Shown one piece after another: positions 18,184 to 27,060 of a DNA stretch of 64,000 bases (within the stretch, counting starts at the first letter, position 1; each line of letters begins with the position of its first letter). The translations under genes were made by a program, and so were the position numbers. A model generated the notes under the pieces. That model was not told the DNA's origin and did not search any database. It worked only from the letters and a program-made list of their open reading frames with translations. The stretch lies in assembly GCF_018128065.1 (NCBI RefSeq), contig NZ_CP072359.1:1364001-1428000 (forward strand), in the 5' to 3' direction. This DNA comes from Prevotella melaninogenica. Its GTDB lineage: Bacteria; Bacteroidota; Bacteroidia; Bacteroidales; Bacteroidaceae.

Positions 18184-18930
18184 TTACATATTCATGCCAC
18201 CATCAACCTGAAGGACCTGACCTGAAACATAGCTTGACAGTTCAGAACCAAGGTAAACAGCTGTGTTAGCTATATCTTCAACGGTACCACCACGGCGGAG
18301 AGGAATCTTTGAAATCCATTCTTTACGGATATCATCATTCAATGCCTGTGTCATAGCTGTATCAATAAAGCCAGGAGCAATAGCATTTGCACGGATACCC
18401 TTTGGCCCCATCTCTTGAGCAACACTCTTAGCCAAAGCAATCATACCAGCCTTTGAAGCTGCATAGTTAGCCTGACCAGCATTACCATGAACACCAACTA
18501 CACTTGCCATGTTGATAATGCTACCACCACGCTGACGCATCATTACTGGTACACAAGCGTGAATGAAGTTGAAGGCACTCTTAAGGTTTACTGCAATAAC
18601 AGCATCCCACTGCTGCTCAGTCATACGAAGCATAAGACCATCTTTTGTAATACCAGCATTGTTTACAAGGATATCAATAGAACCAAATTCTTCCTTAACC
18701 TGCTTTACAACCTCTTCAGACTGTGCGAAGTCTGCGGCATTACTTGCATACCCCTTAGCTTTTACACCAAATGCGGCAATTTCAGCCTCTGTAGCTTTAC
18801 CATTCTCGTCGATAACGAGGTCGGTGAATGCAATGTTTGCACCCTCCTCTGCAAATTTTAATGCGATAGCCTTACCAATACCACGTGCAGCACCTGTAAT
18901 TAGGGCTGTCTTACCTTCCAATAATTTCAT
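18184..18930 (-). CDS. fabG: 3-oxoacyl-[ACP] reductase (short-chain dehydrogenase)
   Basis: FabG reduces 3-oxoacyl-ACP with NADPH during fatty-acid elongation. The 248 residues carry the SDR features in order: cofactor loop TGAARGIG (residues 12-19), NNAG near 91, catalytic Ser in INMASVVG and the YxxxK pair in YAASKAG, ending in SGQVLQVDGGMNM. The C-terminal VDGGM is typical of true FabG. It is directly behind a TetR-family gene (78 bases apart, same strand), so the two are probably one transcript under that regulator. Confidence 0.92.
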   Translation of the reverse strand: MKLLEGKTALITGAARGIGKAIALKFAEEGANIAFTDLVIDENGKATEAEIAAFGVKAKGYASNAADFAQSEEVVKQVKEEFGSIDILVNNAGITKDGLMLRMTEQQWDAVIAVNLKSAFNFIHACVPVMMRQRGGSIINMASVVGVHGNAGQANYAASKAGMIALAKSVAQEMGPKGIRANAIAPGFIDTAMTQALNDDIRKEWISKIPLRRGGTVEDIANTAVYLGSELSSYVSGQVLQVDGGMNM

Positions 18931-19008
18931 GTTGTTTTGATTTATATTGTTAGTTTAAAAGTTTATGAATATACAAGCTAACTGAAATAAAATAATAGAA
19001 TAAATGAT

Positions 19009-19602
19009 TTACTTCAGTCCACTTTTTCCTAATGCACCATACACAACCTTGGCCACAAGTGGACGTGAAGACTCCTCGGTAAGTCCATGACCTAAGCGAC
19101 CATAGATAAATGGAACCTCAAGTCCTTTGATACAATAGTGTGTGATGTCAGCTACAAGTTCAACATTTTCAATATCAAAATCGCCATCTTCTTTGGCATC
19201 TGAATAAACCTTGCGGAAGAGTTCTATTTCGTCTTCATCAAAGTTTTTACGTGCTTTCTCTACCATCCAAATATTCCTAAAGAACTCTGCACGCAAATTA
19301 CCATTACGCATTACAGTTTCTTTAATCATACTAAGATGAGTGTAAATTAGCTCAATGATTTTATCCTGAGGACTGATATTCTTTGCAGCTACTTCATCCA
19401 ACTTATCCGATAGACGCTCCAGTTCAGCCTCAATAACAGCATAATACACATCATCCTTACTCTTAAAGTAAGTATAGAGTGTACGTCTACCTTTACCGGA
19501 TGCCTTAGCGATGTCATTCATCGTTGTGTTTGCAATGCCATTTTTTGCAAAAAGTTGGCGTGCCACGTCAACAAGTTTTTGTCTGGTTTTTGATATTGAC
19601 AT
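19009..19602 (-). CDS. TetR-family transcriptional regulator upstream of fabG
   Basis: The 197-residue protein has the TetR N-terminal helix-turn-helix (TTMNDIAKASGKGRRTLYTYF, in two overlapping helices, residues about 25-46) and a helical ligand-binding C-terminal part. It is transcribed with fabG. A perfect inverted repeat overlapping its own promoter (19628-19655) suggests that it represses itself and fabG, perhaps in response to acyl-CoA or acyl-ACP. The ligand is an inference from the neighbour only. Confidence 0.85.
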   Translation of the reverse strand: MSISKTRQKLVDVARQLFAKNGIANTTMNDIAKASGKGRRTLYTYFKSKDDVYYAVIEAELERLSDKLDEVAAKNISPQDKIIELIYTHLSMIKETVMRNGNLRAEFFRNIWMVEKARKNFDEDEIELFRKVYSDAKEDGDFDIENVELVADITHYCIKGLEVPFIYGRLGHGLTEESSRPLVAKVVYGALGKSGLK

Positions 19603-19627
19603 AACCTTGTAATTAACTATTTAGTAA

Positions 19628-19655
19628 TTTGCACATCGCAAATCTAATGTGCAAA
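19628..19655. promoter_or_regulatory. Operator-like inverted repeat at the tetR-fabG promoter
   Basis: TTTGCACAT (19628-19636) and ATGTGCAAA (19647-19655) are exact inverted copies with a 10-base spacer. The right arm overlaps the -7 box at 19652-19659. This is the layout expected for an autorepressing TetR protein. Confidence 0.65.
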
Positions 19656-19683
19656 AGTATAGATTATATCCCACATTCGCAAA
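19652..19683 (-). promoter_or_regulatory. Promoter of the tetR-fabG operon
   Basis: On the minus strand TTTG (19680-19683) is followed by 20 bases and TACTTTTG (19652-19659), a full match to the Bacteroidota promoter. Confidence 0.75.
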
Positions 19684-19849
19684 TTTATACGAACAAAAGT
19701 TCTTATATTTTAATCTTTTTATCCTAAAGGTTGTTCTGTTTTACCTTAAAATAGCTTTTGAAAAGCATAATAAGTCTCATCTGAATAGTAGATAACAGCT
19801 TCTTTTTTCTTATTAAATTATTGTATAGGTTATCTCTTTTCTATCAACA

Positions 19850-19930
19850 TATAGCAATGTGTTTAACCCTCAACACCAATCGTGTTGAGCATGAGCACCA
19901 CTTGTGTTGGGCAACAACACATTGCTTGAA
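19850..19930 (+). repeat. 22-bp periodic palindrome array, site 2
   Basis: CAACAC-N5-GTGTTG (19871-19887, centre 19879) and AGCAC-N5-GTGTT (19894-19908, centre 19901) are 22 bases apart. Weaker units sit at the same spacing on both sides (near 19857 and 19923). It is the same class as the site at 15200. It lies between tetR (upstream) and the end of galE; the rest of 19684-20047 shows nothing recognisable. Confidence 0.75.
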
Positions 19931-20047
19931 AATGAATAGAGAGGTACTTTATAGTGATTCTATATAAAGCAGAATACTATAAAGACTGACTTATAGAGTA
20001 ATGTTTACCGTACAGCACTGATTAATAGTAGGGGTGATTTGGGGGCG

Positions 20048-20081
20048 TAAAAATTATCCCCCGATTCACATCGAGGGATAA
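20048..20081 (-). terminator. Terminator of galE
   Basis: TTATCCC-CCGAT pairs with TCGA-GGGATAA (20054-20081). On the minus strand the stem runs into TTTTTACG. It lies about 90 bases past the galE stop. Confidence 0.6.
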
Positions 20082-20172
20082 CAACAACACAAACACAAAA
20101 TAAAGCAGGATACACCTGCAATATTGTTTTGCTTACTAATCTTAGACTTTTATTAATCGTAAAAAATGAATT

Positions 20173-21210
20173 CTACATAATTCCGTCTTCTCTGAGCTTC
20201 TCCTGCCATTTCCAAGCAGTTGCAAGAACATCAGCCAATGGTGTATCAGCTTTCCAACCCAATACGGTATTGGCTTTGGTGCAATCACCCCAAATCTTTT
20301 CGATATCGCCTTCACGACGTGGACCATACTTCCAATTCAGTTTCACACCAGTAGCCTTTTCAAAGGTTTCTACAATCTCCTTTGTAGAGTTTCCACTACC
20401 AGTACCAATGTTGAAGTATTCAATCTTATCTGTATCCTGGTCAAGTACGCGTGCCATTGCTGCCACGTGTGCCTTTGCCAAGTCAACAACATAGATATAA
20501 TCACGGATACAAGTACCGTCTGGTGTATCGTAATCTTGACCGAAGATGGTCAATTCCTTTCTGATACCCATAGCAGTCTGTGTGACGAAAGGAATCAGGT
20601 TATTAGGCACACCGTTTGGTAATTCACCAATCAATGCAGATGGGTGTGCACCGATAGGATTAAAATATCTCAATACGATACTCTTAATATCAGCACCGCT
20701 ATGAATATAATCTAAGATAATTTGTTCGTTGATTTCTTTTGTGTTACCGTATGGAGAGGTTGCTTTCTGATGTGGAGCATCCTCTGTAACAGGAAGATTT
20801 TCAGGCTTTGGCTGACCATATACTGTACAAGAACTTGAGAAGATAATTCCCTTTACGTTGTACTTAGGCATCAGTTCTAATAGGTTTAATAATGAAACAA
20901 TATTGTTTCTGTAATACATCAAAGGCTTTTGTACACTCTCACCTACTGCCTTAGAGGCTGCAAAATGAATAATACCTTCAATCTTTGGATATTTACGGAA
21001 GACTTTTTCCGCAGCTTCATAATTACGGAGATCAACCTGTTCGAAAGCTGGTTTTACTCCTGTTATCTTCTCTATACCATCTAACACTTCAATCTTAGAG
21101 TTAGACAAGTCATCAACAATAACGACTTCATATCCAGCCTCTATCAGCTCAACACTTGTGTGCGAACCAATAAATCCAGTTCCACCAGTAACAAGAATTG
21201 TTTGTTTCAT
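20173..21210 (-). CDS. galE: UDP-glucose 4-epimerase
   Basis: GalE interconverts UDP-glucose and UDP-galactose for galactose use and surface-sugar synthesis. The 345 residues have the extended SDR fold: NAD loop TGGTGFIGSH (residues 7-16), the catalytic Ser in FSSSCTVYG, YxxxK in YGNTK, and the GalE landmarks PIGAHPSALIGE and DGTCIRDYIYVVDLA. The length is normal. It is a single-gene unit with a strong promoter and its own terminator. Confidence 0.95.
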   Translation of the reverse strand: MKQTILVTGGTGFIGSHTSVELIEAGYEVVIVDDLSNSKIEVLDGIEKITGVKPAFEQVDLRNYEAAEKVFRKYPKIEGIIHFAASKAVGESVQKPLMYYRNNIVSLLNLLELMPKYNVKGIIFSSSCTVYGQPKPENLPVTEDAPHQKATSPYGNTKEINEQIILDYIHSGADIKSIVLRYFNPIGAHPSALIGELPNGVPNNLIPFVTQTAMGIRKELTIFGQDYDTPDGTCIRDYIYVVDLAKAHVAAMARVLDQDTDKIEYFNIGTGSGNSTKEIVETFEKATGVKLNWKYGPRREGDIEKIWGDCTKANTVLGWKADTPLADVLATAWKWQEKLREDGIM

Positions 21211-21261
21211 TTTATTTTGATTTTCCTATTTTAGGCAATTTTATTTTAATGAGTTATGATG

Positions 21262-21292
21262 CAAAGATAATGTTTTTTTTATAACCATCAAA
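21262..21292 (-). promoter_or_regulatory. Promoter of galE
   Basis: On the minus strand TTTG (21289-21292), a 19-base spacer and TATCTTTG (21262-21269) fit the Bacteroidota consensus exactly. Confidence 0.8.
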
Positions 21293-21342
21293 AAAAGAAC
21301 GTAAAAAAAAGTGTTCATATATACAAAATCGAAAACTTTTTG

Positions 21343-21350
21343 TATATTTG
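21343..21350 (+). promoter_or_regulatory. Promoter -7 box for the acidic protein / T9SS plug operon
   Basis: TATATTTG lies 32 bases before the ATG at 21383. It rules out an in-frame upstream start at 21311. Confidence 0.6.
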
Positions 21351-21382
21351 CCGTTGTTATAAATAAACATATACCAAAGGAC

Positions 21383-21829
21383 ATGACGGAAACTGAACAG
21401 ACCCAGCAACAGATTGAGCGTTTTTTGAGAAAAGTTGCACAGAAATTTACTGCTAATGATTGTGATAAGCCAATGACAGATATTCATTTGCGTGTATCAC
21501 AAGACAGTGGTGACCTTATGGCTTTTGATGATAGCGATAATGAGATTACTCGCTGTGTTATCAGTCAATGGATTGATAACAAAAGTGATAACTTTTATCA
21601 GGAAGTAGCCACTATCTTACGTTCAGAACTTAATCGTATTAAGTGCGTTATAGAGAATATGTCAATCATGAAGCCTTATAGCTTTATCCTTGAAGATGAT
21701 GATAGGAATAATATCTCAGAGCTTTATCTTGTTGATGACGACTTTGTTATTATCGGTGGCGACCTCATGCATGATTTGGATAATGACCTCGATAACTTCC
21801 TCAAAGATTTACTAAGCGACGAAGAATGA
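21383..21829 (+). CDS. Small acidic protein coupled to a T9SS plug gene (function unknown)
   Basis: The 148-residue protein is not recognised. It is strongly acidic, especially at the C-terminus (runs of Asp/Glu such as DLDNDLDNFLKD), has no signal peptide or membrane segment, and should be cytoplasmic. Its last four bases (ATGA) contain the start codon of the plug gene, so translation of the two is coupled and a shared job in secretion or envelope assembly is possible. The start at 21383 is chosen because the -7 box covers the region just upstream. Confidence 0.75.
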   Translation: MTETEQTQQQIERFLRKVAQKFTANDCDKPMTDIHLRVSQDSGDLMAFDDSDNEITRCVISQWIDNKSDNFYQEVATILRSELNRIKCVIENMSIMKPYSFILEDDDRNNISELYLVDDDFVIIGGDLMHDLDNDLDNFLKDLLSDEE

Positions 21830-23094
21830 AAAGATTAGTCTTTATATTTATCTATTGTTTAGCTTGTTTATTCCCCCTTTCTATCTCTGCACAGCGACAT
21901 GAGATTAATGATGATAATATTCGCTCATTGCAGGTTGTCGCTAACCATAAGTGGATGGAGCTACCAATTATGGTTCTCAATGATGGAAAGATGTGTATAG
22001 ACTTTGATGACCTTACGCATACTTATCGCCGTTTGACCTATCGGTTAGTGCATTGTGAGGCTGATTGGAAACCTTCTGTCGGACTCTTTGAAAGCGATGT
22101 CGTTGACGGTTTTATTGCAGGAAACACAATAGATGATGTAAAGGAATCAATACTTACAAACACTCTTTATACGCATTATCATTTGGATATTCCCAATGAT
22201 AAATGTCGTCCTAAGCTGTCTGGTAATTATCGTCTCTCTGTATATGATGAAGATGATAATAGTGTTGACCGCCCTTTACTTACAGCTTGTTTTATGCTTA
22301 CAGAGCCAGCAGAGAGCTCTATGGGGGTCAGATTGAATATAACAACACAAACCGATCAGTCGATTAATCGAGAACATCAACAGGCTGAAATGCAGGTTGA
22401 TTATGGTAATTACATGGTGAGTAATCCGCAACAGCAAATCAAGACAGTTGTATTACAAAATCGTAACTGGCTCGATGCCCGTTGGAATAGTAAACCGCAA
22501 TATGTCATGTCAAATAGTTTACGATGGGCACACAACCAAAATTATATCTTCTGGGCAGGTAATGAATATAGGAAGTTTGAGATTCTTTCAACCGATGTCA
22601 CTACTATGGGAGTAGATAAAATCAGTTGGGATGGTAAGAATTTTCATGCTAACCTCTTCCCTACTACCCCTTTTTTGAACTATCTTTATGATGAGGATGC
22701 AGATGGAGCGTTCTTGATACGTAACTCGGATAATGTAGATATCAATACAACGAGCGATTATATACTGACTCACTTTCAGTTAAATACACCTTTCCCCTAC
22801 CCTTACAGGATATTCTTGAATGGTGATTGGACATACGATCGGTTGCTTCCTGCTTATGAGATGACCTATAATACTGCAGGGGGATATTATGAGGCTGTTG
22901 TTCCTTTGAAGTTGGGATATTATAATTATCAGTTCCTTGCAACAGATGAGCAAGGCAGACTCTCGTCTTTCAGAGTTGATAATAGTCACTATCAAACAGA
23001 AAATAGCTATCAAGCACTCGTTTATTTTCGTCTGCAAGGAGGACGTACTGATAAACTTGTTGGCTATGCCAATGTGAGGTTTATCAAAAAATAA
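21826..23094 (+). CDS. DUF5103 / type IX secretion system plug protein
   Basis: The 422-residue protein matches DUF5103. This family was renamed after the plug protein seen in the SprA translocon of the type IX secretion system in Flavobacterium. A signal peptide (residues 1-22, ending SISAQ) sends it to the periplasm. Family landmarks include an early WMELPIMVLNDG, a central YRKFEILS and a C-terminal beta-rich domain with a DYDRL-like NGDWTYDRLLP segment. The plug would close the outer-membrane channel from the periplasmic side when no substrate is present. No other T9SS gene is in the window. It overlaps the preceding gene by four bases. Confidence 0.82.
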   Translation: MKRLVFIFIYCLACLFPLSISAQRHEINDDNIRSLQVVANHKWMELPIMVLNDGKMCIDFDDLTHTYRRLTYRLVHCEADWKPSVGLFESDVVDGFIAGNTIDDVKESILTNTLYTHYHLDIPNDKCRPKLSGNYRLSVYDEDDNSVDRPLLTACFMLTEPAESSMGVRLNITTQTDQSINREHQQAEMQVDYGNYMVSNPQQQIKTVVLQNRNWLDARWNSKPQYVMSNSLRWAHNQNYIFWAGNEYRKFEILSTDVTTMGVDKISWDGKNFHANLFPTTPFLNYLYDEDADGAFLIRNSDNVDINTTSDYILTHFQLNTPFPYPYRIFLNGDWTYDRLLPAYEMTYNTAGGYYEAVVPLKLGYYNYQFLATDEQGRLSSFRVDNSHYQTENSYQALVYFRLQGGRTDKLVGYANVRFIKK

Positions 23095-23229
23095 AGGATT
23101 AGTTTACTGTACAAAGAAGAGGTTTCTGTGTTTTGAAAACAACTGATATTTAATGTTTTTCTTTTGAAAAATTATGACACAATTTTTAATATTTTCTGTC
23201 TTAAAACATTAAAAATATTTCATTTTATT

Positions 23230-23237
23230 TATCTTTG
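23230..23237 (+). promoter_or_regulatory. Orphan -7 box upstream of repeat copy C
   Basis: TATCTTTG is a full -7 match but no gene follows for 440 bases; repeat copy C starts 45 bases downstream. It could drive a non-coding RNA or be a chance match in AT-rich DNA. There is no good -33 box. Confidence 0.25.
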
Positions 23238-23281
23238 TAACTATCAGCAATTCAGCTGATTACAGAGCCGTATTTTAAAAG

Positions 23282-23375
23282 GTGCTTAATAAGAGTTCAA
23301 AAGAGCCTTAGTTAGCGTCCAAAAGGGCATCTTTTACAAGCCAATTGGGCGTTAATTCAAATGCTATTAGGCATC
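23282..23375 (-). repeat. 22-bp periodic GCCC-type intergenic array, copy C
   Basis: This is the reverse complement of copies A and B, with the same order of internal units (GCCC blocks about every 22 bases) and the same ends (GATGCC...AAGCACC in the element's own direction). It lies between the plug gene end and purM. The rest of 23095-23645 holds no gene that can be supported. Confidence 0.82.
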
Positions 23376-23645
23376 TATTGACATGCTGTATGTGAATTTA
23401 TTTTACAAACAAACATGCGTTAAATATTTTATGTATGGTTATTTGTCATCAAAATCATGTAACCTATTTGCTAAAGATTACCAAAAAGAATCATCAACTT
23501 ATCAAAGAAGATAGCAGCTAAAAATCTTTTTTCGATAGAAAGTCAAAACTACAATGAAATTCGGCAACTCTTTTTTCAAATAATAAAAGCCCTCTTTTGA
23601 CTGAAATTTATGCTTTAATTCAGCTGATAATCAACAAATATTAGC

Positions 23646-23653
23646 TACCTTTG
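23646..23653 (+). promoter_or_regulatory. Promoter -7 box of the purM operon
   Basis: TACCTTTG lies 23 bases before the purM ATG. It drives purM and probably the three following genes. Confidence 0.6.
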
Positions 23654-23676
23654 CAGAAGAAAACTCCTTTTAAGAT

Positions 23677-24840
23677 ATGAACAACAGATACATGATGCGC
23701 GGCGTAAGTGCTGCCAAGGAAGATGTGCATAACGCCATCAAGAACATTGATAAAGGTCTTTACCCACAGGCTTTTTGTAAAATTATTCCTGACATTCTTG
23801 GCGGAGATCCAGCGTATTGCAACATTATGCATGCCGATGGTGCTGGTACAAAGTCTGCACTGGCTTACATGTATTGGAAGGAGACGGGCGATTTAAGCGT
23901 ATGGCGTGGCATTGCACAGGATGCTATCGTAATGAATACAGACGACTTGCTCTGTGTGGGTGCAGTAGACAATATTCTTGTAAGCTCAACTATCGGTCGT
24001 AACAAGATGCTTGTACCGGGCGAGGTTATCTCTGCCATCATCAATGGTACCGATGAACTCTTGGCAGATATGCGTAAGATGGGCATCGGAATCTACCCTA
24101 CTGGTGGTGAGACGGCTGATGTTGGCGACCTTGTTCGCACAATCATCGTAGACTCAACTGTTACTTGCCGTATGCGTCGTGAGGATGTGATTGACAATGC
24201 AAATATCCGTCCAGGTGATGTGATCGTAGGTCTTTCTTCTACGGGTCAGGCTACGTATGAAACACGTTATAATGGTGGTATGGGTAGCAATGGTCTTACG
24301 TCTGCGCGCCATGATGTGTTTGCTAAATATCTTGCAAAGAACTATCCGGAGAGCTATGACCACGCTGTTCCAGAAGAGTTGGTTTACAGTGGTAAATATA
24401 AGTTGACCGATACGGTTGAAGGAAGTCCTATCAATGCTGGTGAATTAGTGCTCTCTCCTACACGCACATACGCTCCAGTTATCAAACGATTATTAGATGA
24501 ATTGCGCCCAGAAGTTCATGGTATGGTTCATTGTACAGGTGGCGCACAAACAAAGGTGCTGCACTTCGTAAACGAAAACTGCCGCGTTATCAAAGATAAT
24601 ATGTTCCCAGTCCCTCCTCTCTTCCGTGCCATTAAGGATTGTAGCGGTACAGACTGGAAAGAGATGTATCAGGTCTTCAATATGGGACATCGTATGGAAA
24701 TCTATGTACGTCCAGAAGTTGCTGACCAGGTTATCGCTATCAGTAAGGAGTTCAACATTGATGCACAGGTTGTCGGACACATCGAAGAAGGCAAGCGAAG
24801 CTTGACGATTAAGAGTGAGTTTGGCACATTTGAATATTAA
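23677..24840 (+). CDS. purM: Phosphoribosylformylglycinamidine cyclo-ligase (AIR synthetase)
   Basis: PurM closes the imidazole ring of purines, using ATP to turn FGAM into AIR. The 387 residues are the longer Bacteroidota form (about 345 in E. coli). Landmarks are the glycine-rich HADGAGTKSALAY (about 49-61), MNTDDLLCVG, PTGGETADVGD and the C-terminal FNMGHRME. It is the first gene of a unit continuing with a HARE-HTH protein (6 bases apart), prfA and pyrF. Confidence 0.93.
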   Translation: MNNRYMMRGVSAAKEDVHNAIKNIDKGLYPQAFCKIIPDILGGDPAYCNIMHADGAGTKSALAYMYWKETGDLSVWRGIAQDAIVMNTDDLLCVGAVDNILVSSTIGRNKMLVPGEVISAIINGTDELLADMRKMGIGIYPTGGETADVGDLVRTIIVDSTVTCRMRREDVIDNANIRPGDVIVGLSSTGQATYETRYNGGMGSNGLTSARHDVFAKYLAKNYPESYDHAVPEELVYSGKYKLTDTVEGSPINAGELVLSPTRTYAPVIKRLLDELRPEVHGMVHCTGGAQTKVLHFVNENCRVIKDNMFPVPPLFRAIKDCSGTDWKEMYQVFNMGHRMEIYVRPEVADQVIAISKEFNIDAQVVGHIEEGKRSLTIKSEFGTFEY

Positions 24841-24846
24841 GAGATT

Positions 24847-25818
24847 ATGACTATAAAAGAAGCCATATTAGTTAGTTTGAAAGATTTCCCCCAAGGAGCA
24901 ATAGCAAGGGAAGTCTATCAAAATATAATAGATAAAGGTATCTTTAAGTTTAATATAAATGCAAAGACTCCTGATGCAACTGTATCTGCTAACTTGGTTA
25001 CAATGGCAAAGAAAGGAGATACTCGTATTGGGCGTTTTAAAAATGAGAAAAATGTATATTGTTACTATCTTAGTGACTACGCTAAGAATATAGGAAATAT
25101 AACAGCCTCGCAAACTCAAAAGAGTGATATATCTAATGTAACATTTCATGAGCGAGACCTTCACCCTCTTCTTTGCTGTTTTTTACATCATCAAGGAATT
25201 ATGGCAAAGACCATTTTTCACGAAAAGTCAAAGAAAGATGATGAGCATCAAAAATGGATACATCCAGACATAATCGGAGCAAAGTTTGTCGAACAAATAA
25301 ATACTGTTAGTAATTCGTTATTTAAGGCAATAAGTAAGAAAGATTCTTTACGACTATATTCATATGAATTAAAACGTAAGATCGATAATGATTATGAACT
25401 AAAGAAATGTTTCTTTCAAGCTGTTTCTAATTCGAGTTGGGCTAATAACGGATATCTCGTTGCTTTCGAAATCAATGAAGACCTTAAAGATGAGCTTGCA
25501 CGTCTTAATCATTCTTTTGGTATTGGTTTCATTCTACTAAAAGCTAATCCATACGAGAGTCAAATTTGGTTAGAAGCTAAAGACCGACAGATAGACTTTA
25601 AAACAGTTAGTAAGCTTTGCGAGATTAATCCAAACTTTAAAGATTTTATTAAATCTGTTGAGGCAGCATTAACGGCTGACGAAAAGCATTTTACAGCATC
25701 GAAAGCCGCATTAGAAAACATTTGTGACAAATTCCCCAAGTCAGATGGAGAGATACAGAAACACTGTATAGATAAACATATCCCAACTAACGAAGAAGAG
25801 TTTACAGAAGAAATATAA
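24847..25818 (+). CDS. HARE-HTH domain protein of the COG2958/HrgA type
   Basis: The N-terminus (residues 1-75; IKEAILVSLKDFPQGAIARE and a later TPDATVSANL) fits the HARE-HTH winged-helix domain found in chromatin and restriction-linked proteins. The C-terminal half has the COG2958 core, with WIHPDIIGAKFV, YSYELKRKI and FFQAVSNSSWANNGYLVAFE. The ELK followed by a Gln in FFQAVS resembles the active-site spacing of PD-(D/E)XK nucleases; that is an inference. The 323-residue gene is visibly more AT-rich in codon choice than purM and prfA on either side, as if inserted into a housekeeping operon. A role in DNA modification defence or DNA processing is possible. Confidence 0.7.
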   Translation: MTIKEAILVSLKDFPQGAIAREVYQNIIDKGIFKFNINAKTPDATVSANLVTMAKKGDTRIGRFKNEKNVYCYYLSDYAKNIGNITASQTQKSDISNVTFHERDLHPLLCCFLHHQGIMAKTIFHEKSKKDDEHQKWIHPDIIGAKFVEQINTVSNSLFKAISKKDSLRLYSYELKRKIDNDYELKKCFFQAVSNSSWANNGYLVAFEINEDLKDELARLNHSFGIGFILLKANPYESQIWLEAKDRQIDFKTVSKLCEINPNFKDFIKSVEAALTADEKHFTASKAALENICDKFPKSDGEIQKHCIDKHIPTNEEEFTEEI

Positions 25819-25836
25819 GAAACTTTTTAAAAGATT

Positions 25837-26949
25837 ATGATAGATAACAACAATATATTACAGAAACTCGACGGACTTGAAGCCCGTTACGAAGAAGTAT
25901 CAACGCTTATCACCGATCCTAATGTCATTGCTGATCAGTCACGTTATGTGAAGCTGACAAAGGAATATAAAGACCTTGGCGACATTATGGATGCTCGCCA
26001 CCGTTATATCACTTGCCTTACCACTATCAAGGAAGCAAAAGATATTATTGCTAACGAGAGTGATGCAGAGATGAAAGAGATGGCACGTGAAGAGTTAGCA
26101 GAGAATGAGGAACTTCAGCCAAAGCTCGAGGAGGAAATCAAGTTACTGCTTGTTCCTAAGGATCCTGAGGATGCTAAGAATGTTCAGATGGAGATTCGTG
26201 GTGGTGCAGGAGGTGATGAGGCTGCCCTCTTTGCTGGTGACCTCTTCAATATGTACAAACGTTATTGCGACAAGAAAGGCTGGAAGCTCTCTATCACTTC
26301 TGTTTCTGAGGGTACTGCAGGTGGTTTTAAGGAGATTGACTTTGCCGTTGAGGGTGACAATGTATATGGTACATTGAAATATGAATCAGGTGTTCATCGC
26401 GTGCAGCGCGTACCTGCGACCGAGACACAGGGACGTATGCACACATCTGCAGCGACGGTAGCTGTATTGCCAGAGGCTGATAAGTTCGAGGTAAACATCA
26501 ACGAAGGTGATATCAAATGGGATACTTTCCGTTCCAGTGGTGCTGGTGGTCAGAATGTAAATAAGGTTGAGTCTGGTGTCCGTCTACGCTATCCTTGGAA
26601 GAATCCTAACACAGGAGAGGTTGAAGAAATCCTTATTGAGTGTACTGAGACACGTGACCAACCAAAGAATAAAGAGCGTGCGTTGAGTCGTCTTTATACT
26701 TACATCTATGACCACGAACACCAGAAGTACGTTGATGACATTGCAAGTCGTCGTAAGACATTGGTATCAACAGGTGACCGAAGTGCAAAGATTCGTACAT
26801 ACAACTACCCACAGGGGCGTGTTACTGACCATCGTATCGGTTTCACAACTCATGACTTACAAGGTTTCATGAATGGTGAAATTCAGGACATGATTGATGC
26901 TTTGACAGTTGCAGAAAATGCAGAAAAGTTGAAAGAAACAGAGTTATAA
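25837..26949 (+). CDS. prfA: Peptide chain release factor 1
   Basis: RF1 reads UAA and UAG stop codons and frees the peptide at the ribosome. The 370 residues carry the RF1-type codon-reading motif PAT (in VQRVPATETQG), rather than the SPF of RF2, and the catalytic GGQ in SSGAGGQNVNK (about residues 235-245). The family end region ARIRTYN-like SAKIRTYNYPQGRVTDHR is present in pieces. It follows the HARE-HTH gene by 18 bases. Confidence 0.96.
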   Translation: MIDNNNILQKLDGLEARYEEVSTLITDPNVIADQSRYVKLTKEYKDLGDIMDARHRYITCLTTIKEAKDIIANESDAEMKEMAREELAENEELQPKLEEEIKLLLVPKDPEDAKNVQMEIRGGAGGDEAALFAGDLFNMYKRYCDKKGWKLSITSVSEGTAGGFKEIDFAVEGDNVYGTLKYESGVHRVQRVPATETQGRMHTSAATVAVLPEADKFEVNINEGDIKWDTFRSSGAGGQNVNKVESGVRLRYPWKNPNTGEVEEILIECTETRDQPKNKERALSRLYTYIYDHEHQKYVDDIASRRKTLVSTGDRSAKIRTYNYPQGRVTDHRIGFTTHDLQGFMNGEIQDMIDALTVAENAEKLKETEL

Positions 26950-27060
26950 TTCATTTTTAGGAGGCAAATGGTTCGTGTATCTGTTATGCACATTACTTAC
27001 GGACATAAATCATACGCTTCTTAAAATACTCTTTTGATCAAATCTAAAAAGATAACCTTT

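Noticed and set aside
18051..18269. A 72-codon plus-strand frame between the pseudouridine synthase gene and fabG
   Set aside because: It runs through the fabG terminator and into the fabG gene in antisense, and has no promoter.
23381..23512. A 43-codon ATG frame between repeat copy C and purM
   Set aside because: It has no promoter or ribosome site, its composition looks like random AT-rich DNA, and it begins inside the edge of the repeat.
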